Origin: a virus | DNA: 50,734 nucleotides | Direction: 5' to 3' (one strand) | Virus record (IMG/VR): IMGVR_UViG_3300030060_004561 | Coordinates: 1 to 50,734 of that record | Shown: piece after piece, positions 30,363-38,251 of the stretch | How positions within the stretch are numbered: position 1 is the first letter of the stretch | Layout of the letters: the number at the start of each line of letters is the position of its first letter | Notes under the pieces: generated by a model | Seen by the model: the letters and a program-made list of their open reading frames with translations, nothing else | Told to the model about the DNA's origin: nothing | Databases searched by the model: none | Program-made: the position numbers and the translations under genes

Positions 30363-31052
30363 TTAGCTCCATTTCTCTATTGTTCTTCCTAGTGGGTCTA
30401 CGTCTCCTCCGACCCCTAGCTTCAGATTCGCTTTCTCGCTTATCCAGCCTACTAAGGCGTTTGTGAAGGCAGAGTTCCAGCACACCTGCTGCACACCCTT
30501 GCTCTTGCACCAGTTCCGGTAAAACTCAGCGGCCTTCTTAATATCGACGCCCAGTGAGCTTGCTCGTTCCTTATGAGCCTCAGTGGGTTCCCAGTCATCG
30601 GGAATATCCGTAGCCTTTTTCTTAGCCTTGGTTTTGTTTTGGGGTTTACTTACGTCTTCGCTTTCGACTTCGTCTTCGTCTTCCACCGTCATCTGCCCGT
30701 CATTTGTAATACGCTTGCTGGAATTTCCACAATTTTCGGGAAACTTTGAAGGTGTTCGGGTTCTTTGGTTAAAGTGCTGAATCTCTAGCAATGGTTTCCC
30801 TTCGACACTTTCATAGAGACATATCAGTCCCTGCTTAGAGCAAAGGTTCAACCAATCCTTAATGTTCTCGGTAGAGACCTTATCAACCTGAAGCGGGTAG
30901 CAACGACTTACCAGAAGCTGCGGCAGGGCACTGTATCGGCCATAATCGTCTACAACAGACATCAAACGTCGATAGAATAGCTCCGCATCCCAAGGTAGAT
31001 TGTTGACGGCGACAGATTCGATTATCCCATCTCTTATGATTCTCGACGGCAT
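30363..31052 (-). CDS. Replisome organiser / helicase-loader-like protein
   Basis: 229 residues. The N-terminal domain is a winged-helix-type module: MPSRIIRDGIIESVAVNNLP, ELFYRRLMSVVDDYGRYSAL, QLLVSRCYPLQVDKV, a sequence typical of phage replisome organisers and DnaT-like helicase loaders. A charged linker (VEDEDEVESEDVSK) leads to a C-terminal domain (DDWEPTEAHKERASSLGVDI, FYRNWCKSKG). It probably binds the origin and delivers DnaB at 33232. It overlaps the nuclease gene by 19 bp. Confidence 0.8.
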   Translation of the reverse strand: MPSRIIRDGIIESVAVNNLPWDAELFYRRLMSVVDDYGRYSALPQLLVSRCYPLQVDKVSTENIKDWLNLCSKQGLICLYESVEGKPLLEIQHFNQRTRTPSKFPENCGNSSKRITNDGQMTVEDEDEVESEDVSKPQNKTKAKKKATDIPDDWEPTEAHKERASSLGVDIKKAAEFYRNWCKSKGVQQVCWNSAFTNALVGWISEKANLKLGVGGDVDPLGRTIEKWS

Positions 31053-32110
31053 ACCTTAGCCTTTCCCGTTTTTTCCTCGATTAAATCGTACAAGGAAGTG
31101 TTTAAGGTTTCCTTCGCCTCTGATGGGTGAAGCTCTCCATATTGCTGAATCTGTTTAGTGAGCTTAGGAAGGCTCACAGAGCAGCTTTCTAGGAATCCGC
31201 TGTCTGATACCAGACCCTCCTCCTTAAGCCGTTCTAGGGCCATCTGAGGCTCAGTAATGCGCCTTGTGGTTCTGCCTGCGACCAGCTCAAAGTTAGGCAC
31301 GCCTAGTTCGTGCTCCTCAAGAAGCTCACGAACGTGATTTTCTATGGCGTTACACATCTCCCTGACGGCTGGCACAACAGCCATAGCCTCAGATAACTGG
31401 ACAGGGGTAAGAGCGGTAACGTCCTTGACCCTTGCTATAGCGGAGGATTTAGCCTGCAGAGCAGGGCAAAGCTCCTTAGCCTTGCAATACTTGCACTGTT
31501 TGTCTCCAGCCCGAAGGAATGCGTTGCCGTCATTCATCCTCCGCAGCACAGCATTTACCCTGTTCCGTACCTTTGCCATGCCCTTTTTGTCGTATGTATG
31601 GGTCGTGGAAGGGCCGCAAGTGGGCTGGATAATAGCGACAGTAACCTCCTCAAAGCGGTATTTGTAGTTTGCCAGCACCGCCAGCCACATGAGCTGCTTG
31701 TTCTCGGATGCGTTGGCGACCTTGAGCGGGCCTGTCTTGTAGTCAGCGATTAGGCACAGGCCGTCACGGATGGCCACAAAGTCTGGTACTCCGCTGAACT
31801 TATCGTTCCGATACCACAGGCGTACCTCTTGAATAATTCTAGGGGGGTTGGTTCTCCAATCGTCCCACATCAAATCCATCAATGCCTCGCGTTGTTGCAG
31901 GCATTTGCTTGCGATCACTTGATCGTATCCCTCCAGCTTCACCTCGTCAGGCTTGTAGAGCCAGTGGTGAATTAGGTCTCCCTTCATTGATTGTGAAGTA
32001 GACTTGTCCTTCAGTCCGAGGGACATAGCGTGCCGTCCGGGGCATAGCTCATTTGCCTCTGCGTCAGAAGCTGACGGCCTTCCTTTACGTTCGTCTATCA
32101 TATGGTTCAT
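31034..32110 (-). CDS. PD-(D/E)XK nuclease with 4Fe-4S cluster (RecB/Cas4-like, DUF2800)
   Basis: 358 residues. Active-site order: E95 (IIQEVRLWY), D110 (SGVPDF), D123 and K125 (LIADYKTG). Four Cys fit the Fe-S cluster of AddB/Cas4-type nucleases: C23 (ELCPG) and C206, C209, C215 (CKYCKAKELC). DUF2800 proteins of phages share this. It likely works with SSB and the RusA-related protein in recombination-type replication or DNA end processing. ATG 32110 follows AAGGAGGAAAAGTA. Confidence 0.85.
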   Translation of the reverse strand: MNHMIDERKGRPSASDAEANELCPGRHAMSLGLKDKSTSQSMKGDLIHHWLYKPDEVKLEGYDQVIASKCLQQREALMDLMWDDWRTNPPRIIQEVRLWYRNDKFSGVPDFVAIRDGLCLIADYKTGPLKVANASENKQLMWLAVLANYKYRFEEVTVAIIQPTCGPSTTHTYDKKGMAKVRNRVNAVLRRMNDGNAFLRAGDKQCKYCKAKELCPALQAKSSAIARVKDVTALTPVQLSEAMAVVPAVREMCNAIENHVRELLEEHELGVPNFELVAGRTTRRITEPQMALERLKEEGLVSDSGFLESCSVSLPKLTKQIQQYGELHPSEAKETLNTSLYDLIEEKTGKAKVCRRES

Positions 32111-32351
32111 TACTTTTCCTCCTTATCCTCTCAATGGGCAACCCAAAACCCGCTACCTCTGCCGCTGACTCAAGCCCTCCCGAAAGGAAGAAGGGCTTGA
32201 GATTGGCTAACCTTTCAGCTTCGCCACGCGACAAAGGGCGGATAGGGTTGCAATCTTTGTCGAGTAGGCCGTCAGTAACCGCCTTCCTTCGGTCATGCAC
32301 CGCCTGTTCAATAACACAGGCGATAAGCTCCCTGACGGCATACTCGTCCAT
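32085..32351 (-). CDS. Hypothetical protein, 88 aa
   Basis: Charged helical protein, MDEYAVRELIACVIEQAVHD then RPLSRGEAERLANLKPF and a basic tail (IERIRRKSNEPYDRRT). It overlaps the nuclease gene by 26 bp and follows the SSB gene by 7 bp. No family recognised. Confidence 0.68.
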   Translation of the reverse strand: MDEYAVRELIACVIEQAVHDRRKAVTDGLLDKDCNPIRPLSRGEAERLANLKPFFLSGGLESAAEVAGFGLPIERIRRKSNEPYDRRT

Positions 32352-32357
32352 TCATAG

Positions 32358-32810
32358 CTAGAACGCCACGTCGTCAGCAACGAAGCCTTCTTCTTCCTCG
32401 AATCCACCGCCAGCAGCGTACTCGACCATCTCAATGATCTGCACACCTTGGAGGCCGCACCCAACTCCAGCACCATTCCCGTGGTCTGGGTAGTCGTATG
32501 CGTTGATAATGACATTAGCAATGGTTCCATTGCCGATGCCGCTTAGGTCTTCAATAGTGTTACGCTTCGCGTCCACCACTTGCACAGGGCGAGTAGCCTT
32601 GGCGATGACGTACATCCCCATCTCGGCCTTACCCTTTTCTTTTCCGTCAGTCACATTAAGACCTAACTTCTTGAGAGCGGTCACATCATCCTTGCTCAGG
32701 TTGGTGCAGTTCACTTGGAACTTCTTGCTCTTGTCGTTAGGAGTCGCAAGGTGTGCCCAGTACAGGGTGCAGTTGCGAATCTTGTGATATGTATTTTTCT
32801 TTTCAGCCAT
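32358..32810 (-). CDS. Single-stranded DNA-binding protein (T7 gp2.5-like)
   Basis: 150 residues. Beta-rich N-terminal part: MAEKKNTYHKIRNCTLYWAH, then KFQVNCTNLSKDDV, MGMYVIAKATRPVQVVD and GNGTIANVIINAYDY. The Glu-rich, Phe-ended tail EEEEGFVADDVAF is the classic mark of phage SSBs, which use it to bind partner proteins. It fits between the RusA-related gene and the nuclease. Start ATG 32810 has a poor ribosome site. Confidence 0.82.
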   Translation of the reverse strand: MAEKKNTYHKIRNCTLYWAHLATPNDKSKKFQVNCTNLSKDDVTALKKLGLNVTDGKEKGKAEMGMYVIAKATRPVQVVDAKRNTIEDLSGIGNGTIANVIINAYDYPDHGNGAGVGCGLQGVQIIEMVEYAAGGGFEEEEGFVADDVAF

Positions 32811-32904
32811 CTTTTTGTTTCGTTTTGGTTTCGTTTTAGTTTAGGTGCTGGATGCCCGATTTCTACTCGCCACGATCTTAATCAGTGGTCGGGAGTGCCC
32901 AGCG

Positions 32905-33231
32905 TCACTGAATCTTAGTTAGCCTTACTATTGCCCCCTCTTCCCCCTTTGGAACCATCTTCACATCCACCGATATTTTCGGGATGAACTTCCAAGCATC
33001 GTCGGCTGGCAGTAAGGACATCGCAAATTGTGGCCAATGCTCCATCGAGGTCTCTTCGCCTCTTGTCTGAGACAAGCACTGTAACTGAGAGATGATACTG
33101 TCCTTCGCTTGATCCATCCATTTCTTTGCTTTCGGTGCAGTTATTAGTCGTTTACCAACAATGATTTTCTTGTTCTTAAAGGCAGGTACATGGCCTATCC
33201 CTTTTATCACCAATGTCAAAGGCTCCTCCAT
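32905..33231 (-). CDS. RusA-related protein, possibly inactivated by frame change
   Basis: 108 residues: MEEPLTLVIKGIGHVPAFKN, KKIIVGKRLITAPKAKKWMD, then DDAWKFIPKISVDVK and KGEEGAIVRL, a pattern I know for small RusA-related phage proteins. The RusA catalytic-type stretch RRDLDGALATICDVL is in the +1 frame at about 33033-33077, not in this frame. Either this is a derived family, or the sequence has undergone frame change. It directly precedes DnaB (stop 33232). Confidence 0.65.
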   Translation of the reverse strand: MEEPLTLVIKGIGHVPAFKNKKIIVGKRLITAPKAKKWMDQAKDSIISQLQCLSQTRGEETSMEHWPQFAMSLLPADDAWKFIPKISVDVKMVPKGEEGAIVRLTKIQ

Positions 33232-34545
33232 TTAGTCCGTAAATACAGCAGATTTGAATCTGGTAAGGTGGGGGACGAACTGCAGGTCTATTCTCCCGCA
33301 TGGCCCGTTCCGGTGCTTGGCGACAATAACCTCCACAATGTTATTCTCGTCCCCAGTAGCGTGCAGCAATGCGACTATGTCAGCATCCTGCTCAATGCTT
33401 CCGCTATCACGCAAGTCGCTAAGTCTAGGCTTGCGGTCTTGATCCTCAACCTTTCGGGATAGCTGGCTTAGAACGAGCACGGGTATGTCTAGTTCCTTCG
33501 CCACGCTTTTCACAGCGTCAGAAATCTTGCCTACCTCTTGAACCCGCGAGTCAGCCTTCGCGTTCATACGCTGCAGATAGTCAATCACTAGGAACTTGAT
33601 GCCGTACTTGTACTTCATCTGCCTAGCCCTAGACATAAGCTGTATCGGATTTAAGCTGCCGCTTTCGTCTATGTACAAAGGCGACCTAGCAATCTTGCAT
33701 CCGTTGGTTGCAATCGACTGTATTTCACTCGCAGCAAGGCGACCACTCGCAATGTTATGTCCGTTTACTCCTGCACGAGATGACAGCATTCTCTTAACGA
33801 GGGATCGAGATGTCATCTCTAGAGAGAAAAATCCTGTAGGGATTCCTTGGTCTATTGCCACGTTTTCCGCAATGGTCAACGCCAGACTGGTCTTGCCCTG
33901 TGACGGCCTCGCAGCGAGCACAATCATGTCGCCATCCTTAAGACCCGTAGTAATTTTATCGAGAGCGGGAAACCCCGTTGAGATTCCAACAACAGTACCT
34001 TGGTTGGCGTATGCAGTCTCAATGTCGGTCATAGCCATCTTGACTACATCCTTCAACGGAGTTATCCCGCTCTCCCTGTCATCAGATAGAAGCCCCATCA
34101 GCTTAGACTGGGCATCGTTTAGCAGCTCGTCATCATCACCTTTGCCGCTAACTATCGACAGGATTTGCTGCGCGGTGGTCGTGAGGGAGCGCAGCTCGGA
34201 CTTCTTCTTTACCTTAGCCACATACGCTGGAAGTCCAGCAGCGGATGGGACTTGGTTGGGTAGCGAACTCACATAAGGCAAACCGCCGATAGCGTTAAGC
34301 CCTCCTTCAACTGTATCCTTCGCCTCTTGAAAAATAGTAATAGTGTCAACCACCGTCCCGTCATTCCTCAGCTTAAGCATGAGTTCAAACAAGTTGCGGT
34401 GCCGATGCTCGTAGAAATCGTCAGGGATGAGTGATGTCGCCGCATCATCAATGCAAGCTGGCTCTAGCAAGCAGCAGCCAAGCACAGCAGCTTCAGCCTG
34501 AGAGGACGCTGGTATGCTAATTTCCTGCTGTATCGTCGATTCCAT
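33232..34545 (-). CDS. dnaB: Replicative DNA helicase DnaB-like
   Basis: 437 residues from ATG 34545 (a TTG at 34557 would add four). N-terminal domain 1-150 (SSQAEAAVLGCCLLEP) and C-terminal RecA-like domain. Walker A ARPSQGKTS (about 212-220), Walker B KFLVIDYLQ (about 317-325), H3-like QLSRKVEDQDRKPRLSDLRD, arginine finger region SGSIEQDADIV. It would unwind DNA at the phage fork, loaded by the organiser at 30363. The end overlaps no gene; the RusA-related gene begins 1 bp on. Confidence 0.93.
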   Translation of the reverse strand: MESTIQQEISIPASSQAEAAVLGCCLLEPACIDDAATSLIPDDFYEHRHRNLFELMLKLRNDGTVVDTITIFQEAKDTVEGGLNAIGGLPYVSSLPNQVPSAAGLPAYVAKVKKKSELRSLTTTAQQILSIVSGKGDDDELLNDAQSKLMGLLSDDRESGITPLKDVVKMAMTDIETAYANQGTVVGISTGFPALDKITTGLKDGDMIVLAARPSQGKTSLALTIAENVAIDQGIPTGFFSLEMTSRSLVKRMLSSRAGVNGHNIASGRLAASEIQSIATNGCKIARSPLYIDESGSLNPIQLMSRARQMKYKYGIKFLVIDYLQRMNAKADSRVQEVGKISDAVKSVAKELDIPVLVLSQLSRKVEDQDRKPRLSDLRDSGSIEQDADIVALLHATGDENNIVEVIVAKHRNGPCGRIDLQFVPHLTRFKSAVFTD

Positions 34546-34723
34546 ATTGCTTGGCAAGTTTGGCTGTTTCGGTCAGAACGCAGTGACGAATGATGGAGGA
34601 TACAGGGATTCCAGAGGCTTCTGAAATCTTCTTCAACACATCGTCGAGTTTCTTCGGGATTCTAAAACAGGTGGTCTTTTCCATGCGCCTTGGCATGGCA
34701 TCGTTTGTAGTTGCAATACTCAT
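34517..34723 (-). CDS. Ribbon-helix-helix regulator
   Basis: 68 residues from ATG 34723 (a TTG is 9 nt upstream). Core: EKTTCFRIPKKLDDVLKKIS then EASGIPVSSIIRHCVLTETA, a CopG/Arc-type DNA-binding strand and two helices. It overlaps DnaB by 29 bp. It could repress the early operon or its own promoter. Direct target not known. Confidence 0.75.
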   Translation of the reverse strand: MSIATTNDAMPRRMEKTTCFRIPKKLDDVLKKISEASGIPVSSIIRHCVLTETAKLAKQYGIDDTAGN

Positions 34724-34737
34724 GTCTGTCAATTTTA

Positions 34738-35751
34738 TTACGCTACCTTAATCATTTCTTTTTCGTTTTGCTGAAAGTAATTTTCAGCCTCAGCAGGGAG
34801 CACCAAAGTTCTGTAATGCTTAAAGAGCATATCGTAGTTCCCGTGCCCCATAGCATCCCTTGTCCATTCGTACCCGTACTTAGATAACGCATACGAAGCG
34901 AACGTGTGCCTAGTGCAGCTATTAGGCCAAACCCCCAGCAACCCTATGCTGTTCTTTATTGCATTCCAATTAGACTTCCAGTTATCGCACTGAATGCTCA
35001 TCTTCTCCTGCCAAGCCCAGCACAGAATGTCGTGCAGCTTGGGGCAAATCTTAATCAGCCTTTCCCTTCTGTCTTTGGCCTTCGAGGCGGGGACATGGAT
35101 GTATTTGTCCGAAAGCGATATGTCCTGCCAGTTAATGCTTTCCGACTCACGTTCCGGTCTGGTTCCAGCGTAAAGCTGTATAGACATCCGGGGGATTGCT
35201 TCGGGGCAATATGCCTTGGCGTAGGCGGTCATGCTCTGAACCTCCTCGACAGTTAGAATCTCCTTGGCCTCCTCTTTAGCCTCAAGCTCTTCCACAGAAT
35301 GCTTGTAGGTTGAGATTCTCTTGGTCGGATTTAACTCAGCAATTCCCTCCCGAATGCTCCAGTTGTATAGGTTTTTGACTTCCTTGATGTAACCGTTCTT
35401 TGTGCGAGTGGCTAGGCCCATAGAAGAGACCCACTGTTTTATCTCGCTATGCTGCACCTCATCCAGTAATCTCCCCTTAAATGACTCTCCGAAACGCAAA
35501 ATTATAGATCGCAATGTCTTCATTGTGGTAGCTGCGTTTCCAGCATCTTCCTTATCCTTCAAGAACCGTTCAACGGCTGATGAAACCTCAGCCATCCTCT
35601 GCCTACGTTTCTCTACGGAAACCTGCTCTTTTACCACGTCCAGTAGGTTTAGGTTGTTGTCCCGAACTAAACGCAGTGCCAGAGCCATCTCATGTTTTTC
35701 TTCTTCGCTGGCGTACATATGACTGACATTTGTATCACGAATGCAATGCAT
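34738..35751 (-). CDS. int: Tyrosine recombinase (integrase)
   Basis: 337 residues from 35751; ATG 35718 (MYAS) is a possible start. N-terminal SAM-like domain (70-150) and catalytic domain with R198 (YAGTRPE), K224 (PASKAK), R281 (CTRHTF), H303 (MGHGN) and the nucleophile Y313 (FKHYRTL). The usual His of HxxR is S278. The C-terminal FKHYRTLVLPAEAENYF and CTRHTFASYAL resemble integrases of Verrucomicrobiota and relatives. It would integrate phage DNA, with attP probably in the adjacent gap (35756-35979). A 14-bp palindrome overlaps its start. Confidence 0.9.
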   Translation of the reverse strand: MHCIRDTNVSHMYASEEEKHEMALALRLVRDNNLNLLDVVKEQVSVEKRRQRMAEVSSAVERFLKDKEDAGNAATTMKTLRSIILRFGESFKGRLLDEVQHSEIKQWVSSMGLATRTKNGYIKEVKNLYNWSIREGIAELNPTKRISTYKHSVEELEAKEEAKEILTVEEVQSMTAYAKAYCPEAIPRMSIQLYAGTRPERESESINWQDISLSDKYIHVPASKAKDRRERLIKICPKLHDILCWAWQEKMSIQCDNWKSNWNAIKNSIGLLGVWPNSCTRHTFASYALSKYGYEWTRDAMGHGNYDMLFKHYRTLVLPAEAENYFQQNEKEMIKVA

Positions 35752-35755
35752 TGCA
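35742..35755. promoter_or_regulatory. 14-bp perfect palindrome over integrase start
   Basis: TGCAATGCATTGCA. Overlaps the first integrase ATG (35751) and could be an operator or recombinase-binding site. Not found elsewhere by eye. Confidence 0.5.
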
Positions 35756-35979
35756 AAGAAAAGTTATTAACAGGCTTTCTAACGCTTGACGGTGAGATAA
35801 GGTGAGGCTAAGTTTGCTGTGCGGTTGAACCCGCTTAAAAGTTCACTTTGCCTAATGCAGCGTGGCAACCTGTGCGGCCTAAACCGGAACCTGAGCCAAC
35901 CGGATTAACGGGAGTAGTGTGTACGTCCCCGTTGGCCGTACTTCTATCTTCTCCTATAATAATTAAGGAATAAAATATC
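35756..35979. other. Intergenic region, attP candidate and hairpin
   Basis: No gene seen. Contains GCGGTTGAACCCGC (35821-35834), an imperfect inverted repeat, and a hairpin AACGGG...CCCGTT (35907-35933) enclosing GTA-GTGTG-TAC. Integrase lies on one side and capsid on the other, so this is the natural place for attP; the core itself cannot be seen without the host sequence. Confidence 0.45.
35932..35960 (+). promoter_or_regulatory. Promoter of the major capsid gene
   Basis: TTGGCC (35932-35937), 17-nt spacer, perfect TATAAT (35955-35960). Its -35 overlaps the 3' arm of the hairpin at 35907. AAGGA at 35965-35969 gives the ribosome site for ATG 35980. Confidence 0.6.
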
Positions 35980-37242
35980 ATGGCTTGTGCAAATATTTTT
36001 CAAGCACTTAAAATGGTTAGCGAGTCGTTGGGCAAAGATGTCCACCGCAAAGCTACCCAAAAGAGCGTTTGGATGAATGCCGTGCCGAAGGGTGTATATC
36101 CTTTGGGCCAAGGCTTAACTCAAACGACTTTCACAATCGAGAACTCTCTACCTGTTGACGATCAGCTGGCATGGGAGAAAATCGCCACCTCATCTGGAAC
36201 CAATCAAGCTGGTATCGACACTAACGCAGGTCTGTGTCAGCCAGATTGGCAGGACGTGGAATGGGGATTCAGCGAGCAAACCTACAGCCCTGAGCGCGTA
36301 GCCGTTCGAGGCCCACAAATTTGCCAATCGAATCTTAAGTACCGCTACAACGTGGACGTGTTCATGCGTGCGTATCTCGAAGAGATTACGAAGCACTCGA
36401 AGCGGGTCTTGGAGAACAAGATTCAAAACGAGTACATGAAGCACGCCCGCAAGGTGACCATCTCTGGTGCCTCTGGCAGCGAAGCCTTAGTTGACACTGA
36501 GGTTATCGGTGACGGCGACACAGAGATGAAGGACTTGACCGAGGCGACTGATCTCGCGGATTCGGTCAAACTTCTTCCCGGTCACCTCGACCAGCTTGCC
36601 ATCAAGCTGATTGAGTCTGGCGCAACCGAAGGAGACAGCAATGGCTTCGTGGAGCTTGGTGCCAATGGCCCAGTCTTCCCGCTGATTATCGGCATGGAGC
36701 AATCCAACCTACTGCTGAAGTCTGACGACAACGTCCGTACTGACTACCGTGAATCCTCCAAGTCGAACGAGCTTCTCGCTCGCCTCGGAGCCGACCGTGT
36801 AACTGGTAACTTCCGTCACATTGTTGTCACGAACCCAGTTCGCCTGAAGCGTAACTCCGGTGGCGATGGCTATGATCGCGTAAGCGAGAATATCGCCCTC
36901 GGCTCTGGTGAGCTTGAGAAGGGCAGCGGAACCAAGATTCGCCCCGAATACGTGGCTGCTACTGGTTCCGGTGCTGCTACGCACGAGGCCGCTATCGCAC
37001 TCGTTCCAAGCGTAATGAAGCAACTGGTTGTTCCGTCTCAAACTCCCGGCGGTCTCGCCTTCTCTCCTGAGAACTACTCAGGTGATTGGCAGTTCATTAC
37101 CGGAGACTACAAAAACGCAGACGGATGTGCTGACCCTCTTGAGGTTTATGGTCGTCACTACGGTCAATACGAAATGGCGTTCGAGCCAGTGTTCGGTGAC
37201 CACGGTGCTTCCTTGATCTACAAGCGCAACGGCGCGGCTTAA
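35980..37242 (+). CDS. Major capsid protein
   Basis: 420 residues with the HK97-type features usual in podoviruses: an N-arm (MACANIFQALKMVSESLGKD), a P-domain with FTIENSLPVDDQLAWEKI and AVRGPQICQSNLKYRYNVDV, a long helix (YLEEITKHSKRVLENKIQNE), and C-terminal FEPVFGDHGASLIYKRNGA. I recognise the opening from capsid proteins of uncultured and Verrucomicrobiota-linked phages. Own promoter upstream and UUCG-loop terminator downstream suggest high, independent expression. Separated by 2 kb from scaffold and on the other strand. Confidence 0.85.
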   Translation: MACANIFQALKMVSESLGKDVHRKATQKSVWMNAVPKGVYPLGQGLTQTTFTIENSLPVDDQLAWEKIATSSGTNQAGIDTNAGLCQPDWQDVEWGFSEQTYSPERVAVRGPQICQSNLKYRYNVDVFMRAYLEEITKHSKRVLENKIQNEYMKHARKVTISGASGSEALVDTEVIGDGDTEMKDLTEATDLADSVKLLPGHLDQLAIKLIESGATEGDSNGFVELGANGPVFPLIIGMEQSNLLLKSDDNVRTDYRESSKSNELLARLGADRVTGNFRHIVVTNPVRLKRNSGGDGYDRVSENIALGSGELEKGSGTKIRPEYVAATGSGAATHEAAIALVPSVMKQLVVPSQTPGGLAFSPENYSGDWQFITGDYKNADGCADPLEVYGRHYGQYEMAFEPVFGDHGASLIYKRNGAA

Positions 37243-37266
37243 TTCGCCTCAGTCGTCATCACCATA

Positions 37267-37290
37267 GGGGTGCCCCTTCGGGGGCACCCC
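37267..37290 (+). terminator. UUCG hairpin after capsid gene
   Basis: Arms GGGGTGCCCC and GGGGCACCCC with TTCG loop: very stable. Only ACTTTAAAGG follows, so it may act as a partial terminator or 3' stabiliser. Confidence 0.75.
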
Positions 37291-37307
37291 ACTTTAAAGG
37301 AACTATT

Positions 37308-37862
37308 ATGGCACCTAAGATCAAAAGAGTTCGTCAGCGAATTGCAGAAATAAGATCAAAGATTTCATCTGGCATTCCTGCCAGTGTTAAACAATCTGTA
37401 AAGCGAACACCTATTTTATCTAGAGGTAACCCATCCCCTAAGAGGGCCAAGGTTGCATCTGTTTCTAGCGGGAACCCCGCTCCTAAGAAGGCCAAGGTTA
37501 CTAGCAGTAATGTGCCAAAGGTCAGCAAGAAGACTGTAACAAAACCAAGGCCGAAGCCACCTGTTAAGGTAAGCAATAAGACTGTAACAAAACCAAGGCC
37601 AAAGCCTGCACCTAGACCTCGCGGTCTTGGCGGCAACTCGACAGTATTGAAGCCAATTAAAACCCGCACACCTAAAAAGGCGGCACCTAAAAAGGTAACG
37701 GCTTCACAAGTTAAAGTTAGCAAGAAGACTGTAACTGCAAATAAAACCAAAAAGAATCTACAGCCTTTGCGTGACTCTAAGGGAAACCTTACAGCTCGCG
37801 GCAGGTTAATGAAACTGTCTAGCTTTAGGAGCCGTGATAAGGCGGCTAGAAGGCGTGGGTAA
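37308..37862 (+). CDS. Histone H1-like basic Lys/Pro-rich protein
   Basis: 184 residues, almost only Lys, Arg, Pro, Ala, Ser, Thr and Val. Repeated units such as VSKKTVTKPRPKP and APKKAKV occur at about residues 45-110 and again (VSKKTVTANK) near 142. The end is SRDKAARRRG. The composition resembles linker-histone tails, and it would be disordered and bind DNA, perhaps to neutralise packaged DNA. AAAGGAACT precedes ATG 37308. It overlaps the next start by 1 bp (TAATG). Confidence 0.8.
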   Translation: MAPKIKRVRQRIAEIRSKISSGIPASVKQSVKRTPILSRGNPSPKRAKVASVSSGNPAPKKAKVTSSNVPKVSKKTVTKPRPKPPVKVSNKTVTKPRPKPAPRPRGLGGNSTVLKPIKTRTPKKAAPKKVTASQVKVSKKTVTANKTKKNLQPLRDSKGNLTARGRLMKLSSFRSRDKAARRRG

Positions 37863-38047
37863 TGAACGATTCTCTTGACTGGTTGCGAGTGCTAGGCGTT
37901 AATGGTGGCGTATTCGCTACCGTATCTCTTGCTGAGATAGAGATGGTCTTAAAGATTGTCTTGCTAGTAGCGACTATCGTTTGGACAATAGTTAAAATCT
38001 ATAACCTAATTAAATATGGCGACGACACAAGCAACTCAAAGAAATAA
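37862..38047 (+). CDS. Holin-like membrane protein, 61 aa
   Basis: A single strong hydrophobic helix at residues 26-50 (IEMVLKIVLLVATIVWTIVK) and a polar tail (DDTSNSKK). Small size, charged C-terminus and position before a second membrane protein fit a holin or antiholin. Start shares bases with the previous stop. Confidence 0.65.
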   Translation: MNDSLDWLRVLGVNGGVFATVSLAEIEMVLKIVLLVATIVWTIVKIYNLIKYGDDTSNSKK

Positions 38048-38234
38048 GCCCGGCTGGAAAACCACAGAATTTTGGATCACAGTTTGCGTAGCAGGCTGTT
38101 CCCTACTGTGGGGTGCGGGAGTAGTAGACCCAGAGGCAGGAGCTTCATCTGCAGACAAAGTTTTCGGGTTTGTGGTTAGCAGTTTAACTGCACTCGGATA
38201 CACCGTATCTCGCGGCCTAACCAAAGCTAAGTAA
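38016..38234 (+). CDS. Holin-like protein, 72 aa
   Basis: GWKTTEFWITVCVAGCSLLW (residues 13-32) and VFGFVVSSLTALGYTVSRGL (49-68) are two hydrophobic segments. This is the familiar pattern of small phage holins (GWKTTEFW...ALGYTxSRG). It overlaps the previous gene by 32 bp in another frame. It could partner the 61-aa protein in lysis timing. Confidence 0.72.
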   Translation: MATTQATQRNKPGWKTTEFWITVCVAGCSLLWGAGVVDPEAGASSADKVFGFVVSSLTALGYTVSRGLTKAK

Positions 38235-38251
38235 TGACTCCGATTAAGTAA

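Noticed and set aside
35821-35834. tRNA T-arm-like GCGGGTTCAACCGC on the - strand
   Set aside because: The second T-stem arm does not pair and no acceptor or anticodon arm is present. Kept only as a possible att element.
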